Shown in pieces: positions 1 through 8,369 of a stretch of DNA of 64,000 bases; the first letter of the stretch is position 1; each line of letters begins with the position of its first letter. The DNA comes from PWQG01 sp050486205. GTDB taxonomy: Bacteria; Pseudomonadota; Gammaproteobacteria; Pseudomonadales; Pseudohongiellaceae. The position numbers and the translations under genes were made by a program. The stretch is taken from contig JBJHCW010000007.1 in NCBI GenBank assembly GCA_050486205.1, positions 1-64,000 of the forward strand, written 5' to 3'. The notes beneath the pieces are model-generated. The model was not told the origin of the DNA, ran no database searches, and saw nothing but the letters and a program-made list of their open reading frames with translations.

Positions 1-336
1 AGGGCAAACAGCGCCACCTGCACACTCGATTGGTACCGCAAACGCCGGGCACAACGTTCCGACGGCAACGATAGAAAAAAGCGATTTTCCAATCCCTTTC
101 TTTGAACAAGAATACACCAAAAAAAAATGGCCGGTACAACTTTTGGGCTGCGTACCGACCAAGAGGGAGCGCGTGTTTACCTTCCTGCCATGGGCAGATG
201 ATTGAATGGTAGTGCGTGCCTTATAATAATTAAAATGAATTGTTTGGATTAGCATGATATTTAAATTCTATGTAGTTGCGTGTACCCTGTCAGTGAACGT
301 CATCCACAGCACGGGGTACGATGCAGGAGAGAGCCC
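1..336. other. Window edge and oxyR upstream region
   Basis: No gene can be assigned here with confidence. Two plus-strand frames are open from base 1 (to stops near 112 and 204), so either could be the tail of a gene lying outside the window. The minus strand of about 1-118 also reads openly and contains a hydrophobic, signal-peptide-like stretch (SIVAVGTLCPAFA), but it has no convincing start codon or ribosome binding site. From about 205 to 300 the sequence is A+T-rich and probably carries the oxyR promoter; no hexamer pair stands out clearly. Confidence 0.3.
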
Positions 337-1251
337 ATGAGTTATCTGCCAACTGTCAAACAGTTGCGATATTTTATTGCCCTTGAGCAGATTGGCCATT
401 TTGGCAAAGCGTCCGAGGCCTGTTTTGTTTCCCAGCCAGCATTCAGTGTTGCCATCCGTGAGCTGGAAAATACCCTGAATGTGCAGCTGGTCGATCGTAC
501 GAACAAGAGTGTGACCATCACCAGCCTGGGGCGCGAGATTGCCCAACAGGCCCGCGTGGTGCTGCGTGACATGGAAGATCTGGTCGATATTGCCCAGGGC
601 AACCAGGCGCCTCTGTCTGGCCGCCTTAACCTGGGTGTGATTCCCACCATTGCGCCGTTTTTGCTGCCCAGTGTGTTGCCGGCCTTGCGCAATGCCTACC
701 CGGACCTGAAGCTTTACCTCAAGGAAGATCTGACCGACCGGGTTTACGAGAAGCTGATGGACGGCGAACTGGACCTCATCCTCATTGCTTTGCCGTACGA
801 ACTGCGTAATGTATCGGAAATGCCGCTGTTTGAAGATCAGTTCTTCATGGCGCATCATCGCAATACCCGCTTTGTGAATGCCGGCACCTACAACAATGTC
901 AACCAGCTGCCGAGCGACAGCATTCTGTTGCTGGAGGATGGCCACTGTCTGCGCGATCACGCGCTTACTGCCTGCCGCATCAAGAATGCCGACAAAGTCA
1001 GCAATATCACCGCCACAAGTCTGTTGACGCTGGTGCAGATGGTGGATGCTGATCTGGGTGTGACCTATCTACCTGAAATGGCAGTCAATTCGCCGCTCCT
1101 GGGCAACACCAGTATCAATACGGTGGCAATGGAGAGAAACAGTCATCGGGAGATCGGTCTGGTGTGGCGCAAGGCCAGCACCCGGTCCGCTGAATTCCAG
1201 ATCCTGGGCGAGTTCATCAAGGCGCACTATCGTCCCGGCGCCCCGCGCTGA
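337..1251 (+). CDS. oxyR: LysR-family peroxide sensor and regulator OxyR
   Basis: A 304-residue LysR-type regulator, almost the same length as E. coli OxyR (305). The N-terminal winged helix-turn-helix (about residues 5-65) reads LRYFIALEQIGHFGKASEAC, and a substrate-domain fold follows. The signature is GHCLRDHALTAC: Cys204 and Cys213 are nine residues apart, matching the redox pair C199/C208 of E. coli OxyR that forms the regulatory disulfide after H2O2 exposure. The ATG at 337 follows a purine-rich GGAGAGAG at a usable distance; the frame stays open upstream to 280 but without a site. It should activate catalase, peroxiredoxin and related genes, none of which lie in this window. The next gene begins 180 bases downstream. 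Confidence 0.95.
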   Translation: MSYLPTVKQLRYFIALEQIGHFGKASEACFVSQPAFSVAIRELENTLNVQLVDRTNKSVTITSLGREIAQQARVVLRDMEDLVDIAQGNQAPLSGRLNLGVIPTIAPFLLPSVLPALRNAYPDLKLYLKEDLTDRVYEKLMDGELDLILIALPYELRNVSEMPLFEDQFFMAHHRNTRFVNAGTYNNVNQLPSDSILLLEDGHCLRDHALTACRIKNADKVSNITATSLLTLVQMVDADLGVTYLPEMAVNSPLLGNTSINTVAMERNSHREIGLVWRKASTRSAEFQILGEFIKAHYRPGAPR

Positions 1252-1271
1252 TCATGGCGGCATCGCTTCAT

Positions 1272-1322
1272 CGCACCGGTCAGTAACTGAACCTGTTCAG
1301 GTATTGAAGCTTGGCCGGTGCG
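1272..1322. other. Nested stem-loop downstream of oxyR
   Basis: CGCACCGG (1272-1279) pairs with CCGGTGCG (1315-1322). Inside that, CTGAAC (1287-1292) and GTTCAG (1295-1300) form a second perfect stem with a two-base loop. No U-tract follows, so it is not a textbook intrinsic terminator. It may still end oxyR transcription or act as an operator for the next gene. Confidence 0.4.
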
Positions 1323-1431
1323 GTGGTATAAGTGCATTCAGAATTTAATTATCCACTTGGCCAATAACAGCGTGCTGCCCCGGCAGCATCATAAGAAACA
1401 GGGCTCTGAGTGATTGCATTGGAGTCTTTTT

Positions 1432-3399
1432 ATGCGCATTGTCAGCACAAGATCGGTTCGTAGAATGATGGCTCTGGTGACCATTGCCGCGGCCTGGCTG
1501 ATGGCCGGCAACGCGGCTGCCAGTGAACGTGTCACCAATTTCACCTTGATAGACCAGCACGGCAAGGCCGTTGAACTGTACTACCACAATGATGCGTCCG
1601 CCGTTGTGCTGATGGCCCACCGTGCCGGTTCGCCTGTGGTGGCTGAATCGGCGCAGGCGCTGGTCGGGCTGAAATCCGAATTTCCCAATGTCCGGTTCTT
1701 CCTCGTCAACGCCGTGGATGGTGAGGGCAGGGATGCCGCGCGAGCGGATATGGATGCCCTGAATCTGGACTTTTCGGTACTTGACGACCGGGCACAACTG
1801 GTCACTCCCGCACTGGGCCTGAGCCACGCCGGTCAGGTGCTTGTGGTGGACACCAATCGCTGGCAGGTGCTGTATCGAGGCCCGGTGACAGATGAGGCCG
1901 GGAATCTGGTTGCCCGTATACTGGCCCAGCATGAGGCGGGGACCGGGATTTCCGTTGCTTCCATGGACATGCCGGCGGCATATGCCAGCGAGGCACTGGA
2001 CCTACCCGATGCTGCGGCACGTTCCGGATACCGGAACATCTCCTACAGCGAAACCATTGCACCCATCCTTGTGCAGAAATGTGCTGATTGTCACCGCGCC
2101 GGCGGTATCGGTCCCTTTGCCATGAACAGTCACGCCATGGTGCAGGGGTTTTCACCGATGATCCGCGAAACCATTCTGACCAAGCGTATGCCGCCATGGC
2201 ATGCCGACCCGGAAGTTGGCAGCTTTGCGCACGACATGAGTCTGAGTGTTGAGCAGGAGCAGGCGCTGGTGCGCTGGATAGAAGCCGGTGCGCCGCGTGG
2301 TGACGGCCCTGATCCGCTGGAAGATGTTGCGCCACAGGACAGTGCCTGGGCCCTGGGTGAACCGGACCTGATCATCGATCTGCCCAGCTTTGTTGTGCCG
2401 GCTACCGGCACACTGGACTACCAGAACTTTGAAGTGCCCAGTCCGCTGGAGGAGTCGGTGTGGGTACGCGCGGTGCAGATAATACCGGGTGAGCGCCAGG
2501 TGGTACACCATGCCATTGCCACTGTGGGGCCCCCGTCAATGTCCACCAACGGGGACTCAAGCAACGCATTGATGATGCCGCAGCTGATGACCTTTGTGCC
2601 GGGTAATGATCTGTACGAGTATCCCGAAGGTACGGGTCTGTATATACCCGAAGGCAGTTCGTTCTACACACAGATGCACTACACCACCTACGGGCGTGAA
2701 GCCACGGATCAGACCCGTATCGGCCTGTATTTTGCTGACAAAGAACCAGAGCATGTGCTGCAGCACTACTCCATTGTCAATCCCAACCTGCGCATTCCTG
2801 CCGGTGCTGCCGAGCATGAGGAAGCCGCTTATTTCCAGTTGCAGCGTGACGCGGTGATCTATGCACTGTTCCCGCATGCGCATTACCGCGGCAGGGCGTC
2901 CAGCTTCAGTTTCCGGTACCCCGATGGTACCGAGGAGTTGGTGCTGAACTCTCCCAACTACGATTTCAACTGGCAGCGCTACTTCCAGTTCGAGGAGCCG
3001 AAAGAAGTGCCAGCTGGCACCAAGATCATTCACCGTACGGTGTACGACAACTCGGCCAACAATCCCAGCAACCCGGATCCGGAAATTGTGGTGCGCTGGG
3101 GTGAGCAGACCTGGGAAGAAATGTTGTACGGCGGTATTTCGTTCCGTTATGCCGAGCGCAAGGAAGGCGACTTTGAGGTAAACCCTGACGAGTACATCAC
3201 CAGTATTGTGCTGGGCTTCATGGACACCAACATGGATGGCAAGGTGTCGCTGGACGAAATGCCTGAAGGTGCGCGTGAACAGCTGGCCCTGCCGTTCACA
3301 ATGCTTGACCGCAACAATTCAGGCGGACTGGAATACGATCAGTTATACATCCTGATGACACAGGGCGGCCTGGGTGCCGCCTTTACCGGGCAGCTCTGA
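1432..3399 (+). CDS. Secreted redoxin / cytochrome c / copper-monooxygenase-like / EF-hand protein
   Basis: A 655-residue exported protein with four recognisable parts. A signal peptide (about 1-30) is followed by a thioredoxin-like domain (about 35-170) whose usual CxxC is replaced by AHRAGS, so it should lack thiol redox activity. A haem-binding CADCH lies at 217-221, with PFAMNSH and MPPWHAD following as in cytochrome-type domains of this family. A region resembling copper type II ascorbate-dependent monooxygenases follows, with candidate copper ligands in VVHHAI, QMHYTT and FPHAHYRG. At the C-terminus are EF-hand loops at 598 (DTNMDGKVSLDE, canonical) and 626 (DRNNSGGLEYDQ, Gln at position 12). 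Start: ATG 1432 has GGAG eight bases upstream; the TTG at 1414 is less likely. I know this architecture only as uncharacterised proteins. A copper-dependent oxidation in the periplasm is inferred. Confidence 0.8.
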   Translation: MRIVSTRSVRRMMALVTIAAAWLMAGNAAASERVTNFTLIDQHGKAVELYYHNDASAVVLMAHRAGSPVVAESAQALVGLKSEFPNVRFFLVNAVDGEGRDAARADMDALNLDFSVLDDRAQLVTPALGLSHAGQVLVVDTNRWQVLYRGPVTDEAGNLVARILAQHEAGTGISVASMDMPAAYASEALDLPDAAARSGYRNISYSETIAPILVQKCADCHRAGGIGPFAMNSHAMVQGFSPMIRETILTKRMPPWHADPEVGSFAHDMSLSVEQEQALVRWIEAGAPRGDGPDPLEDVAPQDSAWALGEPDLIIDLPSFVVPATGTLDYQNFEVPSPLEESVWVRAVQIIPGERQVVHHAIATVGPPSMSTNGDSSNALMMPQLMTFVPGNDLYEYPEGTGLYIPEGSSFYTQMHYTTYGREATDQTRIGLYFADKEPEHVLQHYSIVNPNLRIPAGAAEHEEAAYFQLQRDAVIYALFPHAHYRGRASSFSFRYPDGTEELVLNSPNYDFNWQRYFQFEEPKEVPAGTKIIHRTVYDNSANNPSNPDPEIVVRWGEQTWEEMLYGGISFRYAERKEGDFEVNPDEYITSIVLGFMDTNMDGKVSLDEMPEGAREQLALPFTMLDRNNSGGLEYDQLYILMTQGGLGAAFTGQL

Positions 3400-3422
3400 T
3401 CACAGGCTATCGATCAGAGCTG
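3391..3422. terminator. Stem-loop between convergent genes
   Basis: CAGCTCTGATC (3391-3401) and GATCAGAGCTG (3412-3422) are perfect 11-base inverted repeats around a 10-base loop. They overlap the stop codon of the upstream plus-strand gene and sit just past the end of the minus-strand gene. The position suits a bidirectional terminator, although there is no T-run on either side. Confidence 0.55.
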
Positions 3423-3434
3423 GCCAGCCCAGGG

Positions 3435-5663
3435 TCAGACTGCGGGGGACTCCTGCGGCGGTGCGGTGAAGCGAAGCTCCTTCAGGGGTAATTCCCGCAC
3501 CCGCTGACCGGTCAGTGCGTACAGCGCATTTGTCACGGCCGCCGAAATCGGCGGCGTGGCAGGCTCGCCCAGGCCGCCCAGCGCTGCGCCGGACTCAACC
3601 AGCTCCACCTCAATCAGCGGCGATTGTGCCATGCGCAGCATTTCATAGTCGTTGAAATTACCTTCCTTCACGCGACCATTTTCTATACTGATGCGTCCAT
3701 AAAGGGCGGCTGTCAATCCGTAGATGATGCCGCTTTCAACCTGCTGCTTCGCGGTATCAGGATGCACCGCTCGGCCACAGTCAATGGCGCACACCACCCG
3801 ATCCACCTTTACGGCGCCGTTGTCGTCAAGAGACACCTCCGCCACCTGTGCCACGATGCTGCCAAAGCTTTGCTGCAGGGCTATGCCCCGGGCGCGGCCT
3901 TCGGGCAGTGGGCGGCCCCAGCCGGCCCGCTCGGCGGCTACGCGCAACACTTCGGCATGGCGTGGCCTGTCGGCCAGCAGGTCAAGTCTGAACTGATACG
4001 GGTCCCGGCCTGAGTCCCAGGCCAGCTCGTCAACAAATGACTCCAGGAAAAACGAGTGCTGGGAATGCGCTACGCTGCGCCAGGCGCCAAAAGGAACGTG
4101 TGTGTCACTTTCCACATAGTCGATTTTCTGATGCAGCACGGCGTAGGGGATATGCGCTGCCTCGGCGGGTTCGTTCTTGCCGATATAGCGGTTTTCCCAG
4201 GCCACAAGATTGCCTTCGCCGTCAAAACCGGCGCGGAAGCGGCTGGTGACGGCCGGCCGGTAGTAGTCCTGGCGGGTGTCCTCTTCGCGTGACCACAGGG
4301 TCTGCACGGGTACATCAAAATGCCTGGCAATCTCCACCGCCTGATCAATGGTGTTGGTGGACATGGGCAGACGTCGACCAAAGCCCCCGCCCAGGTAATG
4401 CGGGTGCATGACGACCCTGTCGGCATTGATGCCCGCTACACTCGCCACCCGGGCTTTCATGCCCAGATTGTCCTGGGTGCCGGTCCACACCTCACACAGA
4501 TCATCATGAAAATGCACGGTGCAGTTCATCGGTTCCATGGCGGCGTGGGCCAGATAGGGCACGCGGTAACTGGCGGTGACAATACGCTCGGCGCGGACCA
4601 TGGCCTCGGCCGTGTCGCCTTCAGCCACATCGCGCCGCAGCCTGCCGTTGTCCAGCGCGTCGTCGTAGGCGGCAAAGATGGCCGCCGAGTCCACCGTGTC
4701 GTTATCGGTGGCGGTGAAACTCACCTCCAGGGCATTGAGCGCCTGTTGGGCGCGCCAGTAATTGTCCGCGACTACCGCGACCGCGTTATCCAGTTCAACA
4801 ACGCGCTGTACTCCCCTGCGCGACATGATCCGGTCGGCGTTATCGACCGAGGCCAGTTTGCTGCCGAATACCGGCGCGGTTTTCACAGCGGCGTACAGCA
4901 TGCCCTCAGGGCGGGCATCAACACCAAATAGGGCGCTGCCATCCACCTTGGAGGGAATGTCCACGCGCGGTATGGAGCGACCCATCAGTGTGAACTGATC
5001 AGGCGTTTTTAATGTCGGGTGGCGTGGTGGCTCAAACCGGGCAGCGTCCTGTGCCAACTCGCCGTAGCTGGCCGAGCGCCCGGAAGCTTCGTGGTAGACA
5101 TGGCTCTGTCGGGTAACAAGGCTGGATTCACTCACATCCCAGCGCTCCGCTGCTGTGCGTACCAACAGCTCTCGGGCCGCGGCGCCAGCCACACGCATGC
5201 CGTGTTCACCGGTGAAGCGCACCGACGTGCTGCCGCCGGTGATCTGCAGATTCATCACTTCGGCCACTTTCATGGTGCCAAAGTCAGCCAGGCGGTCCAG
5301 GAAGCCGGGCACAGTCACGCCCATGTCTTCGACAAAGCCGCGCACAAGCACGCCGTTCGCAAACAGCTTTGTGGTTGGCGCGTGCTCGATATTGACGCGC
5401 TCCCAATCGGCATCCAGTTCGTCTGCTGCCATAATTGGCAACGAAGTGAGTACGCCCTGACCCATTTCTGCGTGTGGTACATAAACGGTGACTGTGTTGT
5501 CGGTGTTGATTTTCAACCATGTGGTCAGAAAGGCGCTGTTGTCATCGGCGTGCTCACGATTGGCACGCAGGTGTTTGCTCGGGCGTGTGGCCCCGTATGC
5601 GATCATCAGGCCACCGCCAACCGCCACAGTGCCCAGGATGAAACGTCGTCGTGAAATGCTCAT
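3435..5663 (-). CDS. Molybdopterin-binding large subunit, isoquinoline 1-oxidoreductase (IorB)-like
   Basis: A 742-residue molybdenum hydroxylase large subunit of the xanthine dehydrogenase/aldehyde oxidase superfamily, closest to the IorB type. It begins with a twin-arginine signal (SRRRFILGTVAVGGG), so the folded enzyme should be exported to the periplasm. Molybdenum-pterin motifs include EMGQG at 66-70, GGGFGRR at 425-431, and GLGEPATPP near 697-705, whose Glu700 occupies the place of the catalytic base. Its start codon overlaps the stop of the iron-sulfur subunit gene (ATGA), so the two are translationally coupled. IorB-type enzymes oxidise N-heterocycles or aldehydes and pass electrons to cytochromes; the substrate here is unknown. 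No XdhC-like maturation gene is nearby. Confidence 0.88.
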   Translation of the reverse strand: MSISRRRFILGTVAVGGGLMIAYGATRPSKHLRANREHADDNSAFLTTWLKINTDNTVTVYVPHAEMGQGVLTSLPIMAADELDADWERVNIEHAPTTKLFANGVLVRGFVEDMGVTVPGFLDRLADFGTMKVAEVMNLQITGGSTSVRFTGEHGMRVAGAAARELLVRTAAERWDVSESSLVTRQSHVYHEASGRSASYGELAQDAARFEPPRHPTLKTPDQFTLMGRSIPRVDIPSKVDGSALFGVDARPEGMLYAAVKTAPVFGSKLASVDNADRIMSRRGVQRVVELDNAVAVVADNYWRAQQALNALEVSFTATDNDTVDSAAIFAAYDDALDNGRLRRDVAEGDTAEAMVRAERIVTASYRVPYLAHAAMEPMNCTVHFHDDLCEVWTGTQDNLGMKARVASVAGINADRVVMHPHYLGGGFGRRLPMSTNTIDQAVEIARHFDVPVQTLWSREEDTRQDYYRPAVTSRFRAGFDGEGNLVAWENRYIGKNEPAEAAHIPYAVLHQKIDYVESDTHVPFGAWRSVAHSQHSFFLESFVDELAWDSGRDPYQFRLDLLADRPRHAEVLRVAAERAGWGRPLPEGRARGIALQQSFGSIVAQVAEVSLDDNGAVKVDRVVCAIDCGRAVHPDTAKQQVESGIIYGLTAALYGRISIENGRVKEGNFNDYEMLRMAQSPLIEVELVESGAALGGLGEPATPPISAAVTNALYALTGQRVRELPLKELRFTAPPQESPAV

Positions 5664-6151
5664 ACGCTTTCCTCCTGTGTGTCGGTAGCGGCCGGTTCTG
5701 CCGCGCTGTGGAACAGCTCATTGATGACCGTGGCGACCCGCGGATAGGTTCCGCAGCGGCAGACATTGTCGATGCTGCGTTTGACCTCATCGGCAGAGGC
5801 GTCGGGATTGTTCTCCAGCATGGCGCTGACGGCCATGATCATGCCACTCTGGCAATAACCACACTGGGGCACCTGATGTTCGATCCAGGCCTGCTGCACG
5901 GCGGTCAGTCGACCGTCCGGCGCCAGCCCTTCTATGGTGCGGATATTGCTGCCGGTGACAGCACTGACGGGGGTCACACAACTGCGCATCGGTCGGCCGT
6001 CCACATGCACGGTGCAGGCGCCACAGGCGGCAATGCCACAACCGTACTTGGTGCCGACAAGGCCGAGCTCGTTGCGCAGCGCCCACAGCAGGGGCATATC
6101 CGGTTCAATATCAAGTTCGTGGATAGTGTTGTTGATGGTGAGTTCAATCAT
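5660..6151 (-). CDS. [2Fe-2S] small subunit, isoquinoline 1-oxidoreductase (IorA)-like
   Basis: A 163-residue two-cluster iron-sulfur subunit that carries electrons away from the molybdenum site of its partner. The N-terminal plant-ferredoxin cluster uses Cys38, Cys43, Cys46 and Cys58 (CGIAACGAC...C). The helical C-terminal cluster uses Cys97, Cys100, Cys131 and Cys133 (CGYC...CRC). Length and motif spacing are typical of the family. It has no signal peptide, so if the enzyme is periplasmic this subunit presumably leaves the cell bound to its Tat-bearing partner. The nested inverted-repeat element starts nine bases upstream of the start codon, so the promoter must lie inside or beyond that element. 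Confidence 0.9.
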   Translation of the reverse strand: MIELTINNTIHELDIEPDMPLLWALRNELGLVGTKYGCGIAACGACTVHVDGRPMRSCVTPVSAVTGSNIRTIEGLAPDGRLTAVQQAWIEHQVPQCGYCQSGMIMAVSAMLENNPDASADEVKRSIDNVCRCGTYPRVATVINELFHSAAEPAATDTQEESV

Positions 6152-6160
6152 GATGCCAGG

Positions 6161-6422
6161 TCCTGTTCATACTACTTGAATGGTCGGCGTTGTGCCTGAA
6201 AAAGCGCCAATCAAGGCGCGACGAGCGTGGTTTGGTCATTCCAAATGAGTAAGGAGCAATGCGCAGTGGCGCGTTTTCAGGCACAACCCGCAGGGCTGGA
6301 GCCATTTTTCCGCCCCGCTTCGTTGTCAGTCGCTCACAGGGGTTCACCATGCTTCTCTCCTTCCGCCTCGCTGGACGAAAAAATGGCCTCCAGCGCAGAC
6401 CATTCAAGTAGTGTGAACAGGA
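6161..6422. mobile_element. 262-bp nested inverted-repeat element (MITE-like)
   Basis: The ends are 25-base terminal inverted repeats (6161-6185 and 6398-6422) that differ at one position; the left end begins TCCTGTTCATACTACTTGAA. Inside lies a second inverted pair, 6189-6208 and 6268-6287, matching at 19 of 20 positions and containing GTTGTGCCTGAAAA. The interior encodes nothing recognisable, although a minus-strand frame runs through it. No clear target-site duplication is visible. Size, terminal repeats and lack of a gene fit a non-autonomous miniature transposable element between the molybdenum-enzyme operon and the alcohol dehydrogenase gene. Confidence 0.7.
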
Positions 6423-6495
6423 TCCGACCTCGTTGCCGTCCGGCAGGGATGCCTCGGAGTGTCGGATACAGGCAGAATATAACAGTTTGTCAATC

Positions 6496-6521
6496 GCTTC
6501 AATTTGCGGCTTCAATTTGCG
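6496..6521. repeat. Two exact tandem copies of a 13-base sequence
   Basis: GCTTCAATTTGCG occurs at 6496-6508 and again at 6509-6521 without a spacer, 25 bases before the alcohol dehydrogenase start codon. Placement suggests a regulator-binding direct repeat or a recent duplication. Confidence 0.5.
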
Positions 6522-6545
6522 TCTGAGTTTGGGTATTGTGCGCCA

Positions 6546-7748
6546 ATGACCCAGTCCCCGTCTGCAGCCGTCAGCTTTGAGTATTCCCAGCTTCGCCGGG
6601 TGTTACTCAATATGCGGGCTACCGAGGCGGTGCCGGGGCTGGCAGCGGCCGCTGGCGCTCACCGCGTACTGATCATCGCCTCGGGTACGCTCAGTCGTAA
6701 AACGCCGGTTATCGGCGCGCTGAAAGCGGCGCTGGCTGATCGCTGCGCCGGGGTTTTTGATGGCATCGGCTCGCACACGCCGCGCCCGGATGTGCTCAAG
6801 GCCTTGTCAGTCGCCCGGGAGTTGCAGACCGATCTGTTGGTATCAGTTGGTGGTGGCTCGGTGATCGATGCCGCAAAAGCGGTGCAGTTCTGTCTCAATG
6901 CCAATATCCTCAGCGAAAACCACCTGCTGCAGTACGCCCGCTTCGGTGATGGCTCCAGTGGCGCCATGGCAGGGCGCTGGGAGCCGGATCCGATGCGACC
7001 TCAAGTGCATCAGATTGCAGTACCCACCACACTGTCGGGCGCTGAATTCAGCAATAATGCCGGAGTGACCGACCCTTCAAGAGGAGTGAAAGAGGGGTAC
7101 AGGGCGCCCGGGCTGTGTGCGGAGGCTGTGGTTTTTGATCCGGCGCTGACCCGGCACACGCCAGACTGGTTGTGGCTGTCCACTGCCATCCGTTCCCTGG
7201 ACCATGCCATAGAGGGTTACTGTTCGGTGGACGCCCACGAGTATCTGCGCGCGCATTTTCTGCATGCCATGCGCCTGTTTTCGACCTCACTGCCTGCCGT
7301 TGCAGAGCGCCCGGATGATCTGTCGGCTCGCTCGCTGAATCAGCAGGCCGCATGGCTGGCCTGCTGTGGGCTGGGAAAAGTGCGCCATGGCGCCAGTCAC
7401 GGCATTGGTTATATCCTGGGTGCCCGCTGTGGTGTGCCGCACGGACATACGTCCTGTGTGATGTTACCAGCTGTATTGCAATGGAATCTCCGGGTCAATG
7501 CCGGGCTGCAGGCGGACATCGACAGGGCGCTGGGCGGCGATGGCACTGATCCAGACGGCGCGGCGCCACAACTGAAAGCGCTGCTGGCATCACTCGGGCT
7601 GCCAACATCGCTGCGCGATGTCGGCGTCAGTCGCGAAGACCTGGCAGGCATAGCCGCAGCAGCGGCAAGACACACTGTTGTGCGCGGCAACCCGCGGCCC
7701 ATCGAGCACGCTTCGCAGGTGCAGGAAATCCTTGAGCTGGCCTGGTGA
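6546..7748 (+). CDS. Iron-containing (group III) alcohol dehydrogenase
   Basis: A 400-residue member of the iron-dependent alcohol dehydrogenase/maleylacetate reductase fold. The nucleotide-binding loop reads GGGSVIDAAKA (102-112), followed by PTTLSGAEFSNNAGVTD. Metal-ligand positions of the family are present: Asp198, His220 in DHAIEG, His285 in HGASHGIG, and His299 or His301 in GVPHGHTSC. The GGGS loop and HGASHG region fit an alcohol dehydrogenase at least as well as a maleylacetate reductase; the substrate cannot be read from sequence. Start: ATG 6546 is preferred over an open frame reaching 6504. It faces away from the molybdenum-enzyme operon, with the miniature element between them. 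Confidence 0.88.
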   Translation: MTQSPSAAVSFEYSQLRRVLLNMRATEAVPGLAAAAGAHRVLIIASGTLSRKTPVIGALKAALADRCAGVFDGIGSHTPRPDVLKALSVARELQTDLLVSVGGGSVIDAAKAVQFCLNANILSENHLLQYARFGDGSSGAMAGRWEPDPMRPQVHQIAVPTTLSGAEFSNNAGVTDPSRGVKEGYRAPGLCAEAVVFDPALTRHTPDWLWLSTAIRSLDHAIEGYCSVDAHEYLRAHFLHAMRLFSTSLPAVAERPDDLSARSLNQQAAWLACCGLGKVRHGASHGIGYILGARCGVPHGHTSCVMLPAVLQWNLRVNAGLQADIDRALGGDGTDPDGAAPQLKALLASLGLPTSLRDVGVSREDLAGIAAAAARHTVVRGNPRPIEHASQVQEILELAW

Positions 7749-7847
7749 CGGTGACGCAAAAAGGGGCGGACCGGCGCGCTGAAGCGAGGTAATTGGCAAT
7801 TTGTCAGTGATTCATCGGCTTTGCAGGGGCATCCATGGTATTTTCCA

Positions 7848-7876
7848 TTGACTGGGTCAATTATCGGCGTGATTAT
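7848..7876 (+). promoter_or_regulatory. Candidate sigma70 promoter for the small lipoprotein gene
   Basis: TTGACT (7848-7853) and GATTAT (7871-7876) are separated by 17 bases, 83 bases before the lipoprotein start codon. The -35 match is good and the -10 match is moderate. Confidence 0.4.
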
Positions 7877-7958
7877 TGTGGGTCCGGGCGGCACTGAGCC
7901 CGGATATCCGACACCATTACTGCTATCAAGAATCAAGCAAAAAAGGAAGGGACACGTT

Positions 7959-8327
7959 ATGATCAAGAATCTGTTGAAGCTTGGCGCGGCTGCGGCCATC
8001 ACAGTACTGCTGGCTGCCTGTGCTGCACAGCAACCACACCCTCTGGTGGGCCACTGGGATGCCACCATTTCGACGCCGATGGGCAATATGAATGCCGAGC
8101 TGGTGGTCAATGAGGACATGAGCGGCAATATGCGCTCGGCTGATCTGGGCGCTTCCGGCCTGGACAATGTCATGGTTGATGGCCAGCAAGTGGCTTTCAG
8201 CACTGACATCGATGCGCAGGGCATGATGATGACGCTGCAATTCAATGGCGAAGTGGACGGTGACACGCTGAGCGGCGCATTTGACACACAATTCGGTCCG
8301 CTGACTGTCAATGCCATCCGACGGTAG
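7959..8327 (+). CDS. Small lipoprotein of unknown function
   Basis: 122 residues. A lipoprotein signal ends at LLAAC with Cys21 as the predicted lipidation site, so the protein should be membrane-anchored in the envelope. The remaining 100 residues are glycine- and methionine-containing and beta-rich in appearance (HPLVGHWDATISTPMGNMNAELVV), resembling small calycin-like domains that begin GxW. I do not recognise a named family. ATG 7959 follows AAAAGGAAGGGACACGTT, a strong ribosome binding site; the open frame upstream to 7821 has none. The first dispersed repeat copy lies 10 bases after its stop. Confidence 0.75.
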   Translation: MIKNLLKLGAAAAITVLLAACAAQQPHPLVGHWDATISTPMGNMNAELVVNEDMSGNMRSADLGASGLDNVMVDGQQVAFSTDIDAQGMMMTLQFNGEVDGDTLSGAFDTQFGPLTVNAIRR

Positions 8328-8336
8328 TACAGCGGC

Positions 8337-8360
8337 AAAAAAGGGGACAGATCTATTTCC
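8337..8360 (+). repeat. Dispersed GGGGACAG repeat, single plus copy
   Basis: A plus-oriented copy with ATCTATTTCC in place of the usual ATTTATTTT. It ends nine bases before the start codon of the PQQ dehydrogenase gene, so its end sits at or beside that gene's ribosome binding site (GGGGAG). A minus-oriented copy lies just past the same gene. Confidence 0.85.
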
Positions 8361-8369
8361 CGGGGAGCC

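Noticed and set aside
1..118. Minus-strand frame with a signal-peptide-like stretch at the window edge
   Set aside because: It has no ATG, GTG or TTG with a ribosome binding site, and two plus-strand frames are equally open over the same bases, so no gene is called.
4320..4931. Long plus-strand frames opposite the molybdenum-enzyme genes
   Set aside because: They lie antisense to a gene with clear motifs and have no family resemblance. Similar antisense frames occur opposite the TRAP permease, nfrA, nfrB and cysNC and were left out for the same reason.
6144..6515. Minus-strand open frame through the nested inverted-repeat element
   Set aside because: Its codons coincide with the inverted-repeat arms, it resembles no protein family, and no ribosome binding site was found. 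It is a by-product of the element.
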